DNA of 64,000 bases from Polytrichum commune (GCA_950295325.1 OX485807.1:6514501-6578500); one strand, 5' to 3'; positions 13,391-23,802 are shown, counted from the stretch's first letter. Notes: generated by a model not told the origin, from the sequence alone. Program-made: numbers and translations.

Positions 13391-13697
13391 GCTCTAGAAC
13401 TTCTACCAATCATATTTACGCAACAAAAAATCTCTTGTATTAGCAAATCTATGATGAAGAATCAAGAAAAATCGAATTGAAAATCAAAACCTCCCATGAT
13501 ATAATCATGTTTAATGGAAGTGCATGTATGTTCATCCTTTAACTGAACACATAGGTCCCAATTGTATTCATTAATTAAGTGTGGAGTAGTTGATTTGATT
13601 TGAAATCCCAGTCCAAACTCTTTCAAACATGTGTCTTTCTAGCGTTTATTTTTGCGATCCTCACCTTACCTCAAACCAATCAAATATAGATGTTTGA
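13391..13697 (-). repeat. Dispersed repeat family A, copy 2 (minus)
   Basis: The copy reads GAACTTCTACCAATCATATT at its left end and CCAATCAAATATAGATGTTT at its right end, the reverse of the other A copies. The central part contains AAGTGTGGAGTAGTTGATTT, also found in the minus copy at 30.4 kb. It is full-length for the family (about 305 bases) and non-coding. Confidence 0.6.
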
Positions 13698-15358
13698 TTT
13701 TTTTTTAAAGTAATGCGAATAACACCTGCATACCTTATGGATATTGTCTTGAAAAACCCAACATTTCTTTGCAAAATGCTCGCAACCACTTCGCCATGGG
13801 AGGCATTTCTTAGGTGCTAGTCGACTAAATCTCCCACCAAATTTTGTCTGAAAGAGTGGGAACTATTGTATACGGATCTCTCATCCACGCAACATAAAAA
13901 AAAACTCGACCCCCTATAGGCTTGTTGCCAATTCATCTCAAATGACCTCGACTAGACTAATTCACGACCTTCAAAACTAATTCCAAGATCAAATCAACTC
14001 TGGAAAAAAACCCTAAAGACGGCACACTATTTCAGGGCGTTTATGTTGGATGAACGAGAGGTACGCTCGTATACACTAATTCCCTCTCTCTCTCTCTCTC
14101 TCTTCAATTCTGTCGGCTTGGATTCAACATTGGAGTTGAAGCACACTCCCTAATTAGGGTTTATCTACTAGTTGAACCGGCCCCTCCTCTTAAGGGTCAA
14201 GTCAATTACAACACCAATCAAAATTCTCGAGCCCGGGATTTGCTTGACCCCAACACACAACAATAGGGCCGGTTTAGCTGACATGTGAGAGCTTCAAACG
14301 TCCCATGTGACAAGGAGATAGTAGCCCGGGCCCGCCTCCCCATGCATGGAAATGGGACACTTATATATATATATAGAGAGAGAGAGATATCAAAGCGATT
14401 TATTTAACGTAGCGATGTGTATTGTTTTGTGGATTGAGTCGGGCAATCCATGGTAGTTGGGGAAACGATCACTTAAAGGCATAAAACGTAGCCTATGATT
14501 GGGCCCCCTCCGAGTCGCCTCTCAATACACTATTTATAACACTACGAGGAAGGAGCCTCGCACGAGTTCTTTGGCTACCACCTCTTAGTATATTACCTTG
14601 TGGGGACGGGGCCCGCGGCGGCCCCCGCACGAGCGGGGAGGGGGGGGTGCGTTGGATGATGTGTCAGCTTAGCTGGCAGGTGACCATTTCCAACATTCGG
14701 GTGAGTGTGAGAAATGTCTACAAGAGCGCCAGGGTCCCCGTAATCATACCTACATAATCCATAGAGCCCGACAAGGCCAAATCAACCAGGTACTATTTTA
14801 AAGCATGCAAACGCTACCTAGAGTGACGTGTGCAAATCGGCCGCTCATGTGTGCCCGGGATTCACTAGGCTAGTGTTGGAAGGTAAAGTAAAAGGTAAAG
14901 GTAAGGTGGCGCATAACACGGTCTCGAACAACACGGCTCCGATTTGAGATAACGTTCTCCATGTAAAATTGGCATGTCGAGCCATTTAGGGGGTGGGGTT
15001 GGGGTGGGGGGGTTATCCATTCCAACGATTTGTCCAGTTGCAACTCATAGGTTCCGATCGCAGCAAACGTTATGTTCAGTTTTGGTTGTGAAATTGTTGG
15101 GGAGTGTGTTGAGAAATAGATGTTGGTCCACCACTTTTCACAGTATTGCAGCCGGAGATGTTGACGGATGGTGTTGGAAGTGGCCGGTGTGGTCAGCCCC
15201 ACAACGAGAGAATGTATAAGGAAATTGATTTCCTAATGAATGTACTTGTGACTCGTAGGAGTCCGTTGCGTGCACTACATTGACGTAACATTACTCGGTG
15301 ACGTTGGGCCTCGAGCATCTTCATTGTTATATTTTGAGGGCCCACAAAATGAGGGTTG
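13698..15358. other. Intergenic stretch with simple repeats and a GC-rich patch
   Basis: A CT-repeat lies at about 14083-14103 and a TA then GA simple repeat at about 14363-14388. A strongly GC-rich patch with GGGGCCCGCGGCGGCCCCCG is at about 14610-14650, unlike its AT-rich neighbours. There is no recognised gene. The open frames at 14870-15202 (minus) and 14974-15219 (plus) overlap each other on opposite strands and show no domain. Confidence 0.4.
14083..14103. repeat. CT microsatellite
   Basis: An uninterrupted CT dinucleotide run of about ten units, ending at TCTTCAATTC. Confidence 0.9.
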
Positions 15359-16155
15359 AACGATGAGTAATGTTATGAAATATTCAGTGTGTCATGGTAT
15401 TTTATGCCAATGTGGAAACTTTTCTAATGACGTTTTTTAATGAATGAATTACAAGTTCTGTCATCCTGAATTACTTTTAGTTCATCCGTTGTCCAAAACC
15501 CTACTTGCTCCATGGGGCTACTAATGTGTTGTTGTGTGCTTGCTTTTGCTTGCCCACTCTTCTACGGCATGATGCATGAATTCTATGTCAATTATTGGAA
15601 CAAAGTTTGGTATGTTTTGCATCCTAACATTTATGTGGTGAAATATTGTCATGGATGATTGAGATTTGGATGAAAAAGCAGTTAGTAAATTATAGTAATT
15701 ATAGCATTGTCAATCTATAATGACATTTTTCTTTTTTTTACAAGGATTGACAAATAATGTTAGGTTCACAATTAGTGTTGGTTACAGTACATGGGTGGTT
15801 TATAATTAGTACTCCCTCCGTCCCAAAATGATTGTCCTACTTCCCGGAGTTTTTTGTCCCAAGATGATTGCACAGTTTATATGCATGGCTAAACGTTTGA
15901 GGCTCAAAGTCAAATATTTTTGCGCCAAACTTTCTAACTCAAGAAATGTTTCGGCACCGCGACTTCTAGGGGGTGTTTTGGAGTAGTTGTTGTTTTTGAT
16001 TTTAAGGGTCATACTTACAACTACTTGGTCAATGGTCAACAACCTTAATCTCGCCAAAGTTAGAAACATAGACAATCGTTTTGGGATTGAGGAAGTATTG
16101 AGCAAGACAAATAGAATTGGCGACGCTACATACCATATTTATTGTAGTAGGAATT
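15359..16155. mobile_element. CACTA-like small element, split by a Stowaway MITE
   Basis: The left part (15359-15811) matches the element at 17661-18030 nearly throughout: TCATGGTATTTTATGCC, a CATGGATGATTGAGAT-like stretch, TGACAAATAATGTTAGGTT and AATTAGT. The match resumes after the inserted MITE at 16096 with TTGAGCAAGACAAATAGAAT and GGCGACGCTACATACCATAT. Joined, the element would be about 510 bases. The termini (ending in TTTATTGTAGTAG) are imperfect CACTA-type ends. It has no coding capacity. Confidence 0.7.
15812..16095. mobile_element. Stowaway-like MITE, copy 2 (nested)
   Basis: The left end is CTCCCTCCGTCCCAAAATG, and the decayed right end is CGTTTTGGGATTGAGGAAG. TA flanks both sides (15810-15811 and 16096-16097). 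The length is 284 bases, identical to the copy at 9514-9797, and the internal sequence is clearly similar (GCGCCAAACTTTCT, GTAGTTGTTGTTTT). It sits inside a CACTA-like element, so it inserted later than that element. Confidence 0.92.
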
Positions 16156-16179
16156 TTTGTATGAAACAACATTGTTCTC

Positions 16180-16330
16180 AATTTGCATTCATTACAAGCA
16201 CATGTGTCATGGGCAATTGTCATGCATCATTGGGAAAGATATAATCTACCCACAATGGTGGATTTGCACGTGTCTTTTCACCAACGAATGACAATTGCCT
16301 AGGATTCATATGTTAGTAGTGATTGTTGGA
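16180..16330 (+). repeat. Dispersed hairpin repeat family D, solitary copy
   Basis: The copy contains CATCATTGGGAAAGATATAA, CCACAATGGTGGATTTGCA and ATGACAATTGCCTAGGATTC then CATATGTTAGTAGTGA. The same word order is found in the copies at about 50.7, 51.4 and 51.95-52.42 kb. The CTACCCACAATGGTGGAT core can fold as a short hairpin. Confidence 0.5.
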
Positions 16331-16551
16331 TTGGCATGACCGATCTCTACTCCTCGCAAATTGTTTGTGCCAATTTTATAAGTGTGTTGTTGGAACCTTG
16401 TTGTTGGGTATTGCATTTTCTACTAGTGATTGGTCCATGCTTGTGAGTGTTAAGAACCTAAGGCCCCCATTGCACTATAGCTTGAGTTGAGAGCTCAAAC
16501 TTGTAATCTTCACGAGTTAGATGTCTTGGGTTTGACAAGCTTTCATCCAAA

Positions 16552-16602
16552 GCTTAAACTTTTGAGAGCTTGACCAATTGTCAAGCTCTCGATAGTTTAA
16601 GC
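16552..16602. repeat. Long hairpin (foldback) sequence
   Basis: The arms GCTTAAAC-tttt-GAGAGCTTGA and TCAAGCTCTC-gata-GTTTAAGC are perfect complements except for the four-base internal bulges. The loop is CCAATTG. Diverged outer arms may continue: AGTTGAGAGCTCAAAC near 16488 and GAGCTTGAGGTCTCAAC near 16718. This suggests a foldback MITE of about 250 bases. Confidence 0.65.
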
Positions 16603-17104
16603 AAGTGTAAAGTGCCCATGCTCAAAGTGACGTATCAAGGAAACGATTCCAAACAAATGATAATTTGTAACAAGCCAAAGAATGCTTGGAAGCCATGACT
16701 TGGGGCCCTTAAAGATTGAGCTTGAGGTCTCAACAATCCTGACTGGCCTTCGTGAGGTAGATTAGGATTTGGAATAAGAATTTATAGTTTAAATGATTGA
16801 GTGTTTGTTGTAATTGTTCTATGTGAGATTCATCAAGGCGCCATCTAAGTGTTGTAAGTGTGATTAAAGAAAAAAATTCATCCTCTCGAGTTAGTAAGCT
16901 TGAGTATAAAGTGGGGTGGAGTAAACGAGTGTGGCGGAAGAAGCTACTTTCCGCCGATGAGAAGGCTCTTTCAATCCAAGCTCTCAATCTTGGAGCTCTC
17001 TGCCTCTCTAAGGTAAATGGCTGTTGATTGTTTACGTTTTCTTACTAGCCGCTTCTCCTAGGATGCGCAACACATAATCACCTATTGCGAGATGGTTAGC
17101 AAAT

Positions 17105-17335
17105 GTTAATCAAGGTCATAGTCTATATCAACGTCTTCTTCATTATCAAAGTGAAGATTCTTATGCTCAATATTTGGTCATATAAGTCCCCCCTCTCCCC
17201 CGATCATGCTGACTGTTAACCTTAAAATGGTTAACACATTATGAACACGTAATCTAATCTCTTTTGGACACATGATGCCTTTTTAGTGTCCATGGCATAC
17301 CACTCAAATATTATGTGCCGATGAAGACAAGTGAC
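17105..17335 (-). repeat. Dispersed repeat family B, copy (minus)
   Basis: In reverse, the copy has the B core: a GACACTAAAAAGGCATCATG word, then GATTAGATTACGTGTTCATA and GTTAACCATTTT. The AATATTTGAGTGGTATGC start of the family lies at its right end. It is diverged and non-coding. Confidence 0.5.
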
Positions 17336-17469
17336 TGAATTAGGCACGTCTACCTTCGTCGGGCCTTTGTGTGAAAGGGACACGTAAGTTTTGTAGTTTA
17401 CACACTTTGCAGTTCAATATGCCATGGGACATGCACAATTGGTGTTCCTCTTGATCATCATCAACAAGC

Positions 17470-17660
17470 ACGAGCCACTAGTGTCCGGGGAGGTTTTTGG
17501 GCATAAGTTAATCGGTCGAGATCCTAGTGTTTCCAAGTCCAACCAATTACATGTTGACATCCTTCGGTTTTCCTTTGTTGAATTGGTATATACTCCACAG
17601 ATTCCTCTAAAACGATGAGTCATTTTTCTTGAAGTGTTGAACTTTAACCGGTTCATCTGT
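17470..17660 (+). repeat. Dispersed repeat family E, copy 1
   Basis: The words AGTGTCCGGGGAGGTTTTTG, CTAGTGTTTCCAAGTCCAAC, AGATTCCTCTAAAACGATGA and TTTAACCGGTTCATCTGTAA recur collinearly at 30910-31125. The copies are about 75-80 percent alike by eye. No terminal repeats or coding frame were found. Confidence 0.6.
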
Positions 17661-18030
17661 AACTACACTAGATATCATATTTAGTGTCATATGGTATTGA
17701 ATGTCACTATGGTGACTTTTTGGATGACATTTCTTATGAATAAGTGAACAAATATTATCACGGATGATGGACGAGTTCATCCATTGGCTGAAAACCCTAC
17801 CTTCTGTTGTCAACAACTCGTGACGAAATATTTGTCATGGATGAAAAATCACTTGGTAAGTGACAATAATTGCAACATTGTAAATCTACAATCATCCAAT
17901 TTTTTTACAGGGAACGACAAATAATGTTGGGTTAACATTTAGTGTTGGTGACACGACACTGCAGTTTACAATTAGCATTGAGTGAGACAAAGACAATTGG
18001 AATTGGTGACACTAAATATGGTGTTTAGTT
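17661..18030. mobile_element. CACTA-like small element
   Basis: The left end AACTACACTAGATATCATAT and the right end TATGGTGTTTAGTT are imperfect inverted repeats. TTTAGTGTCA near the left is mirrored by TGACACTAAA near the right. The element is about 370 bases, non-coding, and homologous to the split element at 15359-16155. It directly abuts a family E repeat. Confidence 0.65.
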
Positions 18031-20060
18031 AGCAGCCAAGCTCCCCATGTTCATTGGGATGAGGAAGGCAAATTCCCGACCTCAAGATTTTTCGAGTGAG
18101 AAAGATCAGGCAAACAAGTGTGTGTGTGTGTGTGGAAACCTGTCGACAACAGGCAATGGGATTGTATCCCATGAGCAATATGAAACCGGAATGCCAAGGC
18201 ACACAAGGCATTCTGGTTTTCAGAAAACCAAAACCAAAAACCTGAACAAAACAAATAACTGGAAAACAAGACAAATAACTGAAGACCTGCTATGATACTA
18301 CACTCATAACATGCAGTTTATCGAATTGAGATTGCATAGTGCAAACTTCCATAAAGATATAAAAGCCTCTGGCTTCGTGTTGTCTAGCTGTATTATGCAT
18401 TCATGTGGATGAAGGGGCTCTGGTAAAATCATCTTCCTCCTATACGTGAAGGTCCGATTTGATTGTATCGGACCTCACGAGATTAGTTAGGACTGTTTGA
18501 TGCACTTGGTAGTGTAAAATCATGTTAAAAAAGGGGGAAATACAAGCTATAGAATAGCTTGTGTATGTTTCGAGTTTTGGAACGGATGAGTTCACAGAGA
18601 CACCGCTAGGGAAGAATGTAAGTAACAAAAGTTATTGGAAATGGCAACATGGACCCACAAACATTGTGGGAATTGCTTACCATTTGGTTGTCTTCATGCA
18701 ACGTAGCGAGGTCGTGCAATTGTGGGTAGCTTGTCGAGGACTACCTAGAGGTTTGGGAGTTCCAATGGGTGATCGTGACGACACGAATCCAATATAGAAG
18801 ACGACAATGGGAAGGTTTTGAAAAGAAATGACCTCTTGTCTTTCTTGCGTAAAGAACATAAATTGGTCTACGAGGGCATTATGTCATCATTTTTCATACA
18901 AAGTTTTGGCGGGGAGTTATGTTTTGCCGGAATGATCATTGTTTAAAAGTATGCACATTCCATACAAGTATTGGATGGGTTATGAAAAAAGATAAAAGAA
19001 CCGAAGTTGTTTACTATGTACTATAATAGTAGACCCATTATATTCATACATTTTAAACCCGTCAGTGAAATAGAACCGCTAATAATGAGCCACAAATCTT
19101 GAAGTGAGAAGTCCTTGAGTTGTATTCTTTGAGTTGGAACCATCATGTTCGATGGTGTTCACAAGAAACACGCACCATCAATTATCACTAGCTTTTCGAT
19201 TCTCAATGTAGGCAAAAACTTAGGTTAGTTTGATATCGACTATCTTTGAAGTCTTGTAATTTCAAAGTCTTGGCGATTTGCTCCACCCATTGCAAGAGTG
19301 AACAACTTGGCTGCCCTCTCTCTTCCTACTAGCTGTGAGCTTAATTTCCATGCTAAGGGGATTCGTGCGTCCCATCAATCATTCACGAGCTTCTCAACAA
19401 CTCTCTAACGCTCGATATTTGGTCACTGCATGCCTCGTACACCTGAGTGCCCAAGTAGCGAAATTCACAACCTTGACATTTGTTCAACGACGAGCCATTG
19501 TATTTCAGGAAACGGAGCCACCCTACAACGACCGAGTAATGTTACGAAAACCACGACCCCTACTATAAGTTTACGACTTATTATTACGCACCCCGATTTT
19601 CGAAGTCTTTGACCCGATTCAAGACTGAATCCAACTTAACTCCGAAATACAAACCCCTCGAGAATTCCACACAAATAACATAGGTTCGGCACCCTCCGAC
19701 TCGGCATGTGTCACGAACCACTACCCTATGCGCGCTTTACATAAGATATACGCCGCAAAGCTCTCGCCCCGGTGGTGATGGAGGTGCTTCGTAGGCACCC
19801 CTTTTACCCTCACACCTTCAATGAAGGTTGACCCCATGACGGACCCCTCTAGAAGACAGAAACAACCGTCCTTAAGCGAGTCTTTGATTCCGAAACGGAG
19901 AAGCAAATTCCTAAAGGCCTCGCTCTAATGCCTGCCTACCCCTATAGAGTAAGCTAGTGTGGCTGGCAAAGAGGAAAGTGAGCCCTAATTTCACATGGTC
20001 CGGGCCTCCTCTTTGATCATCAGTCCTGGCAGCAGGCCCAATTACACTAGTTTATTAGCG
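18031..20060. other. Intergenic stretch with two hairpins, no gene
   Basis: A TG run (about 18118-18132) precedes a strong hairpin at 18184-18219 (arms AACCGGAATGCC and GGCATTCTGGTT). Another is at 18446-18478 (CGTGAAGGTCCGAT paired with ATCGGACCTCACG, one bulged base). From about 19320 to 20060 the composition changes: it is less AT-rich and rich in CGA and CCC words. That part may come from a different source, such as a retrotransposon terminal region or organelle-derived DNA, but I cannot identify it. Confidence 0.4.
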
Positions 20061-20420
20061 CCATGCTGGGTACCTCACCACCCAAGAAATGCTCAATGCC
20101 AAAAACCCTTGACTCTCTCCCAGGCCGGGCTTTGACCCCCTCTCCGCCCCCCCCGACCCCACCCGGCCCGTCCCGTCCCGTCACACCACGTCACGTCCCG
20201 TCGCAGCCCCGTCAGCGCCCGGCCTGCATGCAGGAGGAACAGCAGCGCCGTAACAGAGATGCTTCCCTCATCAAAGCTGGGCCTTTTGGGATCCTCGTAG
20301 GCTTTGGTAAGCAGTTTCGTAGTTTCGTGGAGCTTTGGGACACCGAAAGAAGAAGGAGAAGGAGAAGAGGAGGGTGAAAGACCTTCAGAGGAGTGTAGGC
20401 GGAGGATGAGAAGAAGGCAA

Positions 20421-20457
20421 AGGAAGGAAGGAAGGGAGGGAGGGAGGAAGGAAGGAC
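20421..20457. repeat. GGAAGG-type simple repeat
   Basis: A purine run built of GGAAGGAAGGAAGGGAGGGA words, part of the purine-rich region upstream of the kinase gene. Confidence 0.85.
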
Positions 20458-20760
20458 GGCTCGGGAACTTGGGAGTTAGCTTACCTGGATCATTCGGGAG
20501 TGTGTAAGTAAGGTAACGACTTAGCATGTGTTTGTTTCGGCATTTGTTGCTGCAGCCGGGTGGAGCACGGAAGCACGACTCAGGTGTGGATTATTGCCAC
20601 CATCATCATTATCGTTCTGGGGTCCAGGAGGAGGAGGAGGAGGAGGCGAGTGGCGGTACAAGAGTTTTGGTGGAGTTCAAGGGTGTGTCGGACCTGGATA
20701 ACTTAATGCAGGTGGATGGGATCGTCGGTTGTGAGTGTCGAATTTGACAAGTCGGGCAAT

Positions 20761-21165
20761 CACTTATAATCGAAGGAAGGAAGAGAGGGAGAGTGTGTGT
20801 GTGTTGTCATCATCTGCAAGGCTGTGAGGGTGAGATTTGTGAGTTTGTGGCATTTTGGATGACCACGAGCAGTTAATTTTGGATGACCATTGTGGTTTCG
20901 ATCTAGATTGCAAGGGTGAAGGAGGAGGTGCAGGTGGGGGAAGGTCTGTAGAGGGGAATTGGCGAAGAGGAGAAATCTGAGGAGTGTGAGAAGTGCTTAT
21001 AATCGAATAAGAAGGAAAGAAGGAAGGAGGGAAAGAGGAGAAGTGTGTGTGGTATTTTGTGCCATTTTTGAGCAGCATGAGCTAATTTCTGGGTTCGATC
21101 GAGATTGGAAGGGTAAAAGGAGGTCTTGCAGGAATTTTTGAGGGAGTGGGAGTGACCTCTTCAGA
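20761..21165 (+). repeat. Two-unit tandem repeat upstream of the kinase gene
   Basis: CTTATAATCGAAGGAAGG (20762) recurs as CTTATAATCGAATAAGAAGG (20997). Both are followed by a GAGAGTGTGTGT or GAAGTGTGTGTG word, a TTTTGTG or TTTGTGG word, and then TTTCGATCTAGATTGCAAGG or GTTCGATCGAGATTGGAAGG. The period is about 235 bases. The array lies 0.7-1.1 kb ahead of the kinase start and is purine-rich on the plus strand. Confidence 0.7.
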
Positions 21166-21364
21166 AGTGCTTGAGGTTTAGTGTGTTGAAGACTAGCAGA
21201 GAGCTCGTGCCAGTGCTGCAGGAATTGGAACCACACCAATTTCATCCGAGTCCAAACCTTCAAAGACTTAATTGGGATCATCATCATCGCAAGTGGTAGG
21301 CGTGGAAGTTGTCGTCCAAGTGGCGGAAAGGGATAACCATCACCAAAAATTGCTGCAGGGAGCG

Positions 21365-21960
21365 AAGGAATCAAGGAATTGGCCCTGAATGCTCACGCGG
21401 TCTATTAATAGTTCACTCTTGCACCAGGCCGGGTGTTGCATCGAGCTGGGCAGAGAAATTTTGCGAAGGAGCTTTCGAAGGAGCCACCACTTAGAATCAA
21501 AATTTGTGCAAGGAGTGATGGAAGGATGTTGACGAATGCTTACACAATCTATTCATAGTTTTGCACTTGCACTGGGCCGGGTGTAAGTTGCATGAAGCTG
21601 AAAGACAAATTTTGCAGAGGCCAGGAAGGATAGCCTACCTGACCTGCAGCTTGCAAGGAGCCGTCACCACCATCAAAAGTTGTTCCAGGGAGTGAAGGAA
21701 GGAATTGGTGAACGCTTTCACAATCTATTCGCAGTTTTGCACTGCTTCAAGTGTTGCAGAGCTGTGAAGATAGTTTTGGCAGAGGCAAGGAAGGGGTGAT
21801 CTACCTACCTGGAGCTTGCAAAGTTCCAGGCAGTGAGAGTAGGAATCGGTGAATGGTTACACAATCTATTCACAGTTTTGCACTTGCACTGCTTCAAGTG
21901 TTGCAAGGAGCTGCAAAGATAGTTTTGGAAGAGGCCAGGAACGTGAAGCTGGAGCTGGAG
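21365..21960 (+). repeat. Four-unit tandem repeat running into the kinase open frame
   Basis: Units of about 120-180 bases begin near 21370, 21525, 21695 and 21840. Each carries a CACAATCTATTCRYAGTTTT word (absent or altered in unit 1), TTGCAC, GTTGCA and a GGCAGAGGCAAGGAAG-like word. The last unit contains the first ATG of the long kinase open frame (21853). The N-terminal 30 or so codons of that frame are therefore repeat-derived. Confidence 0.75.
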
Positions 21961-23802
21961 GAGGAGAAAGCGAGACGCAGTAGGAATAGGAGGAGGAAGA
22001 GGAGGGAGGAAGAGGAGGGAAGGATCTGGACAGGGATGCTGAGTAGTTTGGGACAAAAGCAAAGAGAGATTGAGCTACCACCTGTAATGAAACTGTTGTT
22101 CAAGGAGGCATGGCGAACGTGGATGTGGGCGGGGTCGAATGCATGGCTGCTCGCAAACTTGATGGCCTTGTCACATGTAACTGGCGACGCATTACAAATG
22201 GACACCAATGGCATTGACTCCAATGTATCACCCCAAGATTGGTACACGTCCTCCACCTCCGGTGAATTTCAATGCAACGAGGTAGGATACCAACCTCATC
22301 AACACCTTGGAGTGCAGAAGTTAGCCGGAGGCATGGGGGGAGGAGATACATTCAACACACTTTTATCCTTATGTTTCATCTTCATCGTTGGTGTCTCAAC
22401 CGGTATGTGGTGGAAAACCGTCCAGAAAGTCGAAGAAGAAGTGGTAGTGCAACAATCCAGAGAGATTGTGATGGTGGAGCCGCCGAGTCGAACTCCACCG
22501 GCGTCATCTTCCTCCGGAACAGGCACAGGCAGCACACCTAAGATTTCGAGGTCGGCTACCGTGGGAACAGTCACACAATACACGCTGAGCGAAATCTTTG
22601 AAATGACCGAGGGTTTTGAACGGGAGCTTGGTAGAGGAGGGCAAGGGATAGTTTACTTTGCGAAATCTCTCCCAGATGAGCCTGTCCAGAGACCCATGGC
22701 AGTGAAGAAATTGCAAGAGGGAGCTACCAATTTGCTTCTGTTGCAACAGAAGCTAGACGATCATCACCATAATCACAACCAGCAAGAAGCAATTGAGAAG
22801 GAGTTTTGGGGGGAGTTGAACACAATCTCGCGTTTGCATCACCGAAACCTCGTTGCACTCCTGGGATACTGTTTCCAGGACGAACAATTGTTCCTTGTGT
22901 ACGAGTACATGGCTAATGGATCTTTGGACCAACATTTGCATCCAGATGACGCCAGGGGTGCAACCACCCTGTTCGACTGGAAAGCCAGGATGAGATGTGC
23001 ACTAGAAGTGGCCCAGGGTTTGGAGTACCTCCATAGCCACGCAAATCCTACCCTGGTACACCGTGACATCAAGAGCAGCAACATCCTCTTCGACGATGAC
23101 ATGCAGGCTAAGATTGCTGACTTCGGGTTAAGTAAACCGGTGTTTGTTGGCCACACCGTCACGGTTTCCACAAGGGTCAGGGGGACACATGGCTATGTCG
23201 ATCCCGTGTATCTTATCAACGGCCAACCTTGCGACAAGAACGATGTGTACAGCTATGGTGTCGTGTTGCTGGAGCTTATCACTGGCCGGCGAGCCATTCA
23301 AAGCAGGGTTGGCGTGGTCGCTTGGTGCAAGGATTTCCTCGCCGATGAGCCGGTGATGCGTCATCTCTTGCCACGGATGGTGGATAGCCGCATCAGCGTG
23401 TTGGATTACAACTACGATCAGCTGTGGGATGTGGTTAAGGTGGCCCAGATGTGCGTGGAGGATAAGCAGGAGAATCGGCCGAGCATGAAGGACGTTGTGG
23501 TGCATCTCTACAATGCCAATTGCAAGGATTACTCCAGCTCCGACGTCAGCATCGACGTAAGCTCGCTCCTTCCTCGCATTCCATTTCCTCCTTCCTCCCG
23601 TTCCTCGATGAGTTTCAAACTCAATCTTCACTTCATTCCTCGTTCGCCTGGCTTCTCCTCAAAGTTGTCGGTATTACAAGGAGCTTGCACAAACCAGGAC
23701 TTTTGGAATGACGCCAATTGTCTCGATGAAAGGGTTACTTGGTTCATTCACACTTCTACACCAATCTCGCACACGATGAAAGTCGAATGTTCGGGTAAAT
23801 AG
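21853..23802 (+). CDS. Receptor-like serine/threonine protein kinase with a short ectodomain
   Basis: This is a membrane-anchored kinase that phosphorylates serine and threonine in cell-surface signalling. The frame has 649 codons. Residues 167-187 form one transmembrane segment and 245-555 a complete kinase domain: glycine loop GRGGQG (260-265), ATP lysine K285, helix C glutamate probably E321, HRDIKSSN (403-410), DFG (423-425), and R542 in subdomain XI. HRD marks it as an RD kinase. The P+1 stretch reads GTHGYVDPVY, where relatives usually have GTPGYLDPEY. A His-rich insert (HHHNHN, about 304-309) follows the ATP lysine. The first ATG lies in a tandem repeat. A start at 22087 (M79) would give 571 residues with a signal-peptide-like N-terminus and a luminal part of only about 55 residues, so I think it more likely. 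A donor-like GTAAGC at 23557 means the last 80 codons may be intron. No leucine-rich or malectin domain is visible. The ligand and family are unknown. Confidence 0.88.
   Translation: MVTQSIHSFALALLQVLQGAAKIVLEEARNVKLELEEEKARRSRNRRRKRREEEEGRIWTGMLSSLGQKQREIELPPVMKLLFKEAWRTWMWAGSNAWLLANLMALSHVTGDALQMDTNGIDSNVSPQDWYTSSTSGEFQCNEVGYQPHQHLGVQKLAGGMGGGDTFNTLLSLCFIFIVGVSTGMWWKTVQKVEEEVVVQQSREIVMVEPPSRTPPASSSSGTGTGSTPKISRSATVGTVTQYTLSEIFEMTEGFERELGRGGQGIVYFAKSLPDEPVQRPMAVKKLQEGATNLLLLQQKLDDHHHNHNQQEAIEKEFWGELNTISRLHHRNLVALLGYCFQDEQLFLVYEYMANGSLDQHLHPDDARGATTLFDWKARMRCALEVAQGLEYLHSHANPTLVHRDIKSSNILFDDDMQAKIADFGLSKPVFVGHTVTVSTRVRGTHGYVDPVYLINGQPCDKNDVYSYGVVLLELITGRRAIQSRVGVVAWCKDFLADEPVMRHLLPRMVDSRISVLDYNYDQLWDVVKVAQMCVEDKQENRPSMKDVVVHLYNANCKDYSSSDVSIDVSSLLPRIPFPPSSRSSMSFKLNLHFIPRSPGFSSKLSVLQGACTNQDFWNDANCLDERVTWFIHTSTPISHTMKVECSGK

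Noticed and set aside
20093-20527. 144-codon minus-strand frame rich in Ser and Pro
   Set aside because: It translates the purine-rich simple repeat and GC-rich run upstream of the kinase. Low complexity with no domain.
23128-23631. 167-codon antisense frame in the kinase gene
   Set aside because: Shadow of the conserved kinase coding sequence on the other strand.
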